A stretch of 17,659 bases of DNA from an uncultured Duncaniella sp. (GTDB taxonomy: Bacteria > Bacteroidota > Bacteroidia > Bacteroidales > Muribaculaceae): contig CAJUKP010000035.1 in the NCBI GenBank assembly GCA_910587165.1, positions 1 to 17,659 of the forward strand, written 5' to 3'. The notes beneath the pieces were generated by a model. It saw only the letters and a program-made list of their open reading frames with translations, ran no database searches and had not been told where the DNA came from. Within the stretch, counting starts at the first letter, position 1. Every line of letters starts with the position of its first letter. Positions 14,147 to 17,659 of this stretch are shown piece after piece. A program made the translations under genes and the position numbers.

Positions 14147-15208
14147 TCAGTGGTTGCGGATATAGTCTGTGATCCATGCGCCTACCTCCTTGGTGCCGTA
14201 GGTGGCACCGCCGGGCACCTGGATCTCGGGGGTGCGCACGTTGGCCTCGAGAGATGCGTTTACGGCGTCTCTGATAAGGCGTCCCTCTGCCCCGAGGTCG
14301 AAGTATTCGAAGAGCATGGCCACTGAAAGAATCTGTGCAAGGGGATTTGCTATGTTTTTCCCTTTTGCCTGGGGCCATGAACCATGTATCGGTTCGAAAA
14401 CCGGGGTTTTCTCGCCTGTGGAGGCGGAGGGGAGGAGTCCCATCGAACCGGAGATGACTGATCCCTCGTCGGTGAGGATGTCGCCGAATGTGTTCTCGGT
14501 CACCATCACATCGAAGAATTTCGGATCCTGGATCATACGCATGGCGGCGTTGTCGACATACATATAGTCGGTCTCTACGTCGGGATACTGGAGGGAGATC
14601 TCCTGTGCCACCTTACGCCAGAGACGGCTTGAGGCGAGCACGTTGGCTTTGTCGACCACGGTGAGGTGTCTGCGGCGGCGGCGAGCGTAGCCGTAGGCCA
14701 CGTGGAGTATCCGTTCCACCTCGGCACGTGTGTAGGCGTTGGTGTCGTAGGCACGGTCGTCACCCTCAAGTTTCTCGCCGAAGTACATACCGCCGGTGAG
14801 CTCACGGATGCAGACGAAGTCAGCACCCTCCACGATGTCGCGACGCAGCGGGGAGAGATGGATGAGACATCCGAAGGTCTCTACCGGGCGGATGTTCGCG
14901 TATAGCCCGAGCTTCTTGCGCATGGCCAGCAGACCTTGCTCGGGACGCACTTTGGCATTGGGATCGTTGTCAAATCTGGGGTCGCCCACGGCCGAGAACA
15001 GGACAGCGTCCGCCCACAGGCAGGTGTTGTATGTGTCGTCGGGGAACGGATCGCCCACCTTGTCAATGGCGTCGGCTCCGCACAGTGCGTTGCGGTATTC
15101 CACCTTGTGACCGAATTTTTCACATACGGCTGTCATCACATCGACACCGCAGGCCGAGATTTCGGGGCCGATACCATCGCCCGCGAGTACTGCTATCTTG
15201 AAGTCCAT
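14147..15208 (-). CDS. leuB: 3-isopropylmalate dehydrogenase LeuB
   Basis: A 353-residue NAD-dependent beta-decarboxylating dehydrogenase. It oxidises and decarboxylates 3-isopropylmalate to 2-ketoisocaproate in leucine synthesis; the family often also accepts methylmalate, giving 2-oxobutyrate for isoleucine. Motifs are LAGDGIGPEI (8-17), substrate arginines Arg97, Arg107 (NIRP) and Arg135 (RELTGGMYFGE), catalytic Tyr142 and Lys187 (VVDKANVL), metal-site aspartates around VDNAAM (218-223) and FGDILTDEGS (241-250, Asp243 and Asp247), and the NAD-site GLLPSAS plus FEPIHGS (271-277). A run of five arginines (176-180) precedes the lysine motif; the frame is intact. It starts 8 bases after the synthase gene and is last before the terminator. 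Confidence 0.96.
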   Translation of the reverse strand: MDFKIAVLAGDGIGPEISACGVDVMTAVCEKFGHKVEYRNALCGADAIDKVGDPFPDDTYNTCLWADAVLFSAVGDPRFDNDPNAKVRPEQGLLAMRKKLGLYANIRPVETFGCLIHLSPLRRDIVEGADFVCIRELTGGMYFGEKLEGDDRAYDTNAYTRAEVERILHVAYGYARRRRRHLTVVDKANVLASSRLWRKVAQEISLQYPDVETDYMYVDNAAMRMIQDPKFFDVMVTENTFGDILTDEGSVISGSMGLLPSASTGEKTPVFEPIHGSWPQAKGKNIANPLAQILSVAMLFEYFDLGAEGRLIRDAVNASLEANVRTPEIQVPGGATYGTKEVGAWITDYIRNH

Positions 15209-15216
15209 TGGAGAAA

Positions 15217-16737
15217 CTATTTATTATCTATTATATTCAACATTTTCACTGTGGCGCGGATGGCCGCCTCTGTCTGGTCGGCATCAAGTCCGCGTGTCTT
15301 TATGGATGTCCCTTCATGGTTCCATGTCACGGTGGTCTGGACGAGGGCGTCCGTGCGTCCGCCGGGGGGAATATTGACACTGTAGTTGGAGAGGGTGGGG
15401 AAGGTGCGCCCGAGACGTTGGGTGTAGATGGTACGTACTGCCCGCATGAACGCGTCAAACTGTCCGTCGCCCACGGCTGACTCCTGATACTCGGTGTCGT
15501 CAACGATGAGTTTCACTGTGGCCGTGGGGCGTAGTCCCTGTGCGAGATTGAGAGCGTAGTTTGCCACTCTCACTCTTGTGGGAAGGGCTGAATGGCGCAG
15601 CACATCGGCCACGATGAAGGGGAGATCGGCCTGTGATACAAGCTCTTTCTTGTCGCCGAGCTGGATCACACGGTCTGTGACTTTCAGCACCTCCTCGTCG
15701 GAGAGTTCTATGCCGAGTGCCTCGAGGTTCTTGCGTATGTTGGCACGTCCTGATGTCTTGCCAAGGGCATATTCCCTCTCACGTCCGAAACGCTCGGGAA
15801 GCAGGTCGTTGTAATAAAGCTTGCTCTTGTTGTCTCCGTCGGCGTGGACTCCGGCGCATTGGGTGAACACGCTCTCCCCGATGATGGGTTTGTTCGGGGG
15901 GACAGGTATGCCTGAGAATGACTCCACGATGTGGCTCACTTTGTTGATCTTGCTCTCGTCAATTCCGGTCATCACCCCAAGCATATCATGGAGTGCGGTG
16001 ACCGAACTCGACAGGGCGGCATTCCCGGCGCGTTCGCCAAGTCCGTTGACAGTGCAGTGTATGCCACGCGCTCCGGCTTTTACAGCGGCGAGCACATTCG
16101 CCGTGGCCAGGTCATAGTCGTTGTGGGCGTGGAAATCAAAGTGGAGTTCCGGATACCGTTCCACCATTTTGCTCACGTAGAGTCCGGTATCGGCCGGATC
16201 GAGTATGCCCAGTGTGTCGGGGAGCAGATACCTTCTGACGGGAAGCTCCCTGAGGGCATCCATCAGCGAGAACACGTAGTCAGGTGAATGCTTCATTCCA
16301 TTGCTCCAGTCCTCGAGGTAAAGGTTGACCTCGAGGCCGGCTCCGGAGGCACGTCCGATCTCCTCGGCTATGGCCTTGAAATGTTCCTCGGGGGTCATTT
16401 TCAGCTGAAGCCTGCAATGCTTTTCCGACCCTTTGGCCAGGAGGTTGATCACCTTTGCCCCGACACCTTTCACCCAGTCCACTGATTTTCCCCGGTCGAT
16501 GAATCCGAGCACTTCGATGGCTCCTATGCACCTGTTGGCGGCTGCCCATGAACAGATACGCGCCACAGTGGCCCGCTCACCTTCAGAGACACGCGCGGAT
16601 GCAATCTCCACTCTCGGCACATGAAGATCCTGGAGCAAAAGCCGTGTAATGGCCATCTTCTCCGAGGTGGAGAATGACACTCCCGAGGTCTGTTCGCCGT
16701 CGCGGAGCGTGGTGTCCATTATCTCGATGCTCTTCAT
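15217..16737 (-). CDS. 2-isopropylmalate/citramalate synthase family protein (LeuA/CimA-like)
   Basis: A 506-residue acyl-CoA-condensing enzyme with an HMGL-like TIM-barrel domain (about 1-270) and a C-terminal LeuA allosteric domain (about 375-500). The active site shows DTTLRDGEQTSG (8-19: Arg12, Asp13, Glu15), LPDTLG (172-177), HAHNDYD (203-209) with metal-binding His203 and His205, GLGERAGN (232-239) and AGVHADG (295-301). Classic LeuA has GEQSPG where this has GEQTSG. Bacteroides genomes carry such a paralogue between leuD and leuB besides a true leuA. ATG 16737 is chosen because it overlaps the leuD stop as ATGA; ATG 16755 would add six residues. The keto-acid substrate (pyruvate, 2-ketoisovalerate or other) is not certain; citramalate synthesis for isoleucine is my preferred inference. 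Confidence 0.85.
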   Translation of the reverse strand: MKSIEIMDTTLRDGEQTSGVSFSTSEKMAITRLLLQDLHVPRVEIASARVSEGERATVARICSWAAANRCIGAIEVLGFIDRGKSVDWVKGVGAKVINLLAKGSEKHCRLQLKMTPEEHFKAIAEEIGRASGAGLEVNLYLEDWSNGMKHSPDYVFSLMDALRELPVRRYLLPDTLGILDPADTGLYVSKMVERYPELHFDFHAHNDYDLATANVLAAVKAGARGIHCTVNGLGERAGNAALSSSVTALHDMLGVMTGIDESKINKVSHIVESFSGIPVPPNKPIIGESVFTQCAGVHADGDNKSKLYYNDLLPERFGREREYALGKTSGRANIRKNLEALGIELSDEEVLKVTDRVIQLGDKKELVSQADLPFIVADVLRHSALPTRVRVANYALNLAQGLRPTATVKLIVDDTEYQESAVGDGQFDAFMRAVRTIYTQRLGRTFPTLSNYSVNIPPGGRTDALVQTTVTWNHEGTSIKTRGLDADQTEAAIRATVKMLNIIDNK

Positions 16738-17324
16738 CTGCGGGCTGCTTCCCATGCCTCTGTGTCCTGACGGCGTGAGAGGAGGTATTCAACGTCGTCG
16801 AGACCTTCGGAGAGGCACTGTTTCTTATAGGGGTTGATGTCGAATGTCTCGGCGCGGCCGGTGGATATATTCGTGACTGTCTGGGAGGGGAGATCCACCC
16901 TCACCTGAGCCGCCGGGTCGGCTGAAATGGTGGCGAAAAGTTCGGCAAGAAACTCCTCGCTCACAGTGACTGGGAGCACGAAGCAGTTCAGCTCGTTCTG
17001 CTTGTGGATGTCGGCGAAGAAGCTTGAGATGACCACGCGGAATCCATAGTCATGTATGGCCCATGCGGCGTGCTCGCGCGACGAGCCGGAGCCGAAGTTC
17101 TTTCCGGCTACGAGGATGCACCCTGAATAGGTGGGATCGTTGAGGACGAAATCAGGCCTTGGGTTGCCGTCGCTGTCATAGCGCCAGTCGCGGAAAAGAT
17201 TGTCGCCGAAACCTTCGCGGGAGGTGGCTTTGAGGAAGCGTGCAGGGATAATCTGGTCTGTGTCAACGTTCTCCATAGGGAGGGGTACACAGGTGGATGT
17301 TATGGTGGAGAATTTTTCTTTCAT
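16734..17324 (-). CDS. leuD: 3-isopropylmalate dehydratase small subunit LeuD
   Basis: A 196-residue small subunit of isopropylmalate isomerase, the swivelling domain that works with LeuC (iron-sulfur large subunit) to isomerise 2- to 3-isopropylmalate. Motifs are NVDTDQIIPARFL (19-31) and GKNFGSGSSREHA (74-86), the substrate-contact serine/arginine loop. The length is normal for the bacterial subunit. It overlaps the synthase gene by 4 bases (ATGA), indicating coupled translation. Its partner leuC, normally directly upstream, is not within the 335 bases to the window edge. That stretch is taken by the hairpin pair, so leuD may need its own promoter or read-through. No convincing TAnnTTTG element is seen just upstream. 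Confidence 0.95.
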   Translation of the reverse strand: MKEKFSTITSTCVPLPMENVDTDQIIPARFLKATSREGFGDNLFRDWRYDSDGNPRPDFVLNDPTYSGCILVAGKNFGSGSSREHAAWAIHDYGFRVVISSFFADIHKQNELNCFVLPVTVSEEFLAELFATISADPAAQVRVDLPSQTVTNISTGRAETFDINPYKKQCLSEGLDDVEYLLSRRQDTEAWEAARR

Positions 17325-17351
17325 AGCTGACGGTTTAGAGGTTGTTTAAAA

Positions 17352-17465
17352 ACAAATGAGAAAACCAGAGTCCAATCTCATGAGGTGGATTCTGTCATGA
17401 AAAGAGGGAGCATAGCTGTAGCTATGTGACCGATTTTCAGGGCAGAATCCACCCATGAGATTGGA
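17352..17465 (+). repeat. Hairpin repeat unit A (flank, arm, 31-nt core, arm)
   Basis: The order is a 20-nt flank (17352-17371), a left arm (17371-17402), a core (17403-17433) and a right arm (17434-17465). The arms pair along their length: TCCAATCTCATG with CATGAGATTGGA, then GGTGGATTCTG with CAGAATCCACC, with a one-base bulge, then TGAAAA with TTTTCA. The core contains its own dyad, CATAGCT-GT-AGCTATG (17411-17426), flanked by AGAGGGAG and TGACCGA. The whole unit can fold into one long rod of about 95 nt. Confidence 0.85.
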
Positions 17466-17544
17466 TGCATATAAGGTAACTTTTTTTGTCTCATCTATGA
17501 TTACAGTATTAAAGATATTAACAATTCAAGTTTGATTAGCCTCA

Positions 17545-17659
17545 TGGATGTCTTTTTGGTTAAATTATCCCTAATCCTCGGTCACATAGCTACAGCTATG
17601 CTCCCTCTGATTATGAATAATTTACCTCAAAAATACATCCACTCTGGTTTCACATTTGT
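17545..17659 (-). repeat. Hairpin repeat unit B, inverted copy of unit A
   Basis: The core at 17578-17608 is the exact reverse complement of unit A's 31-nt core. The arms (17545-17577 and 17609-17641) pair with each other: TGGATGT with ACATCCA, then TTTTTG with CAAAAA, then TAAATTAT with ATAATTTA, with a few mismatches. Their sequence differs widely from unit A's arms. The outer flank at 17641-17659 (ACTCTGGTTTCACATTTGT) is the reverse complement of unit A's flank with two small differences. Length and layout equal unit A. Confidence 0.85.

Larger units (their letters stand above)
17335..17659. mobile_element. MITE/BIME-like element built from two inverted hairpin units (right end beyond window)
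   Basis: This 335-base gene-free stretch upstream of leuD contains two related units in opposite orientation, separated by about 79 AT-rich bases (17466-17544). Each unit has the same outer flank (ACAAATG, then a GAAA tract, then CCAGAGT). The left end extends outward with GAGGTTGTTTAAAAAC, containing the perfect dyad TTGTTT/AAACAA (17342-17355). The right copy stops at the window edge exactly where that extension would begin. There is no transposase frame. Whether this is a transposable MITE or a paired REP-like element is open. Confidence 0.45.

Noticed and set aside
14665..14695. Frameshift at the run of five arginine codons in leuB
   Set aside because: The frame continues directly into the catalytic VVDKANVL motif with normal spacing, so the run is a real local feature.
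17325..17659. Leader-peptide attenuator for the leu genes
   Set aside because: I looked for a short frame rich in leucine codons on the minus strand upstream of leuD and found none; the hairpins are better explained as repeats.
17352..17659. CRISPR array
   Set aside because: There are only two copies, in inverted orientation, with self-complementary arms rather than uniform direct repeats and unique spacers.

Overview
The window looks like a chromosomal segment of a Bacteroidales bacterium, most likely Muribaculaceae (S24-7) or a close relative. The evidence is the Bacteroidetes-only family DUF4301, a citramalate/isopropylmalate-synthase-like gene sitting between leuD and leuB, the ftsY-rimO pair, Bacteroidetes-type promoters (TTG, about 19 bases, TAnnTTTG), and no conspicuous Shine-Dalgarno sites. 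The genus cannot be fixed from this sequence alone. All protein genes except one run on the minus strand.

Layout from left to right. (1) 19-1307 is a visibly AT-richer two-gene unit, a KilA-N domain protein followed by a macro-domain protein, with its own promoter at 1334-1363. It reads as an acquired accessory cassette. (2) 1381-3331 is a small unit: GNAT acetyltransferase, then the ribosome-assembly GTPase engB, then a 45-residue charged protein, closed by a strong intrinsic terminator. (3) 3522-5045 is a DUF4301 protein with motifs resembling UDP-sugar pyrophosphorylases. It is divergent from the only plus-strand gene, a secreted alpha/beta-hydrolase (5173-6111). (4) 6116-13968 is one tightly packed run transcribed ftsY, rimO, isochorismate synthase, two SGNH/GDSL-type exported proteins, MBOAT O-acyltransferase. 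The last three form a plausible cell-surface O-acylation module. (5) 14147-17324 is leuD, a LeuA/CimA-like synthase and leuB, ending in a strong terminator. (6) 17325-17659 has no gene. It holds two inverted copies of a roughly 115-nt hairpin element.

How the genes work together. LeuD (with LeuC, not seen here) and LeuB act on both isopropylmalate and citramalate, so a synthase between them fits branched-chain amino acid synthesis. FtsY (membrane targeting of nascent proteins), RimO (S12 modification) and EngB (50S assembly) are translation-linked housekeeping genes. The MBOAT and its two SGNH partners would move acyl groups across the inner membrane onto an envelope polymer.

The most unusual item is the right-end hairpin pair. 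A 31-nt core is identical in both copies, while the 32-33-nt arms differ between copies but stay self-complementary within each copy. This is compensatory change around a fixed core, in an inverted arrangement like a MITE or a BIME.
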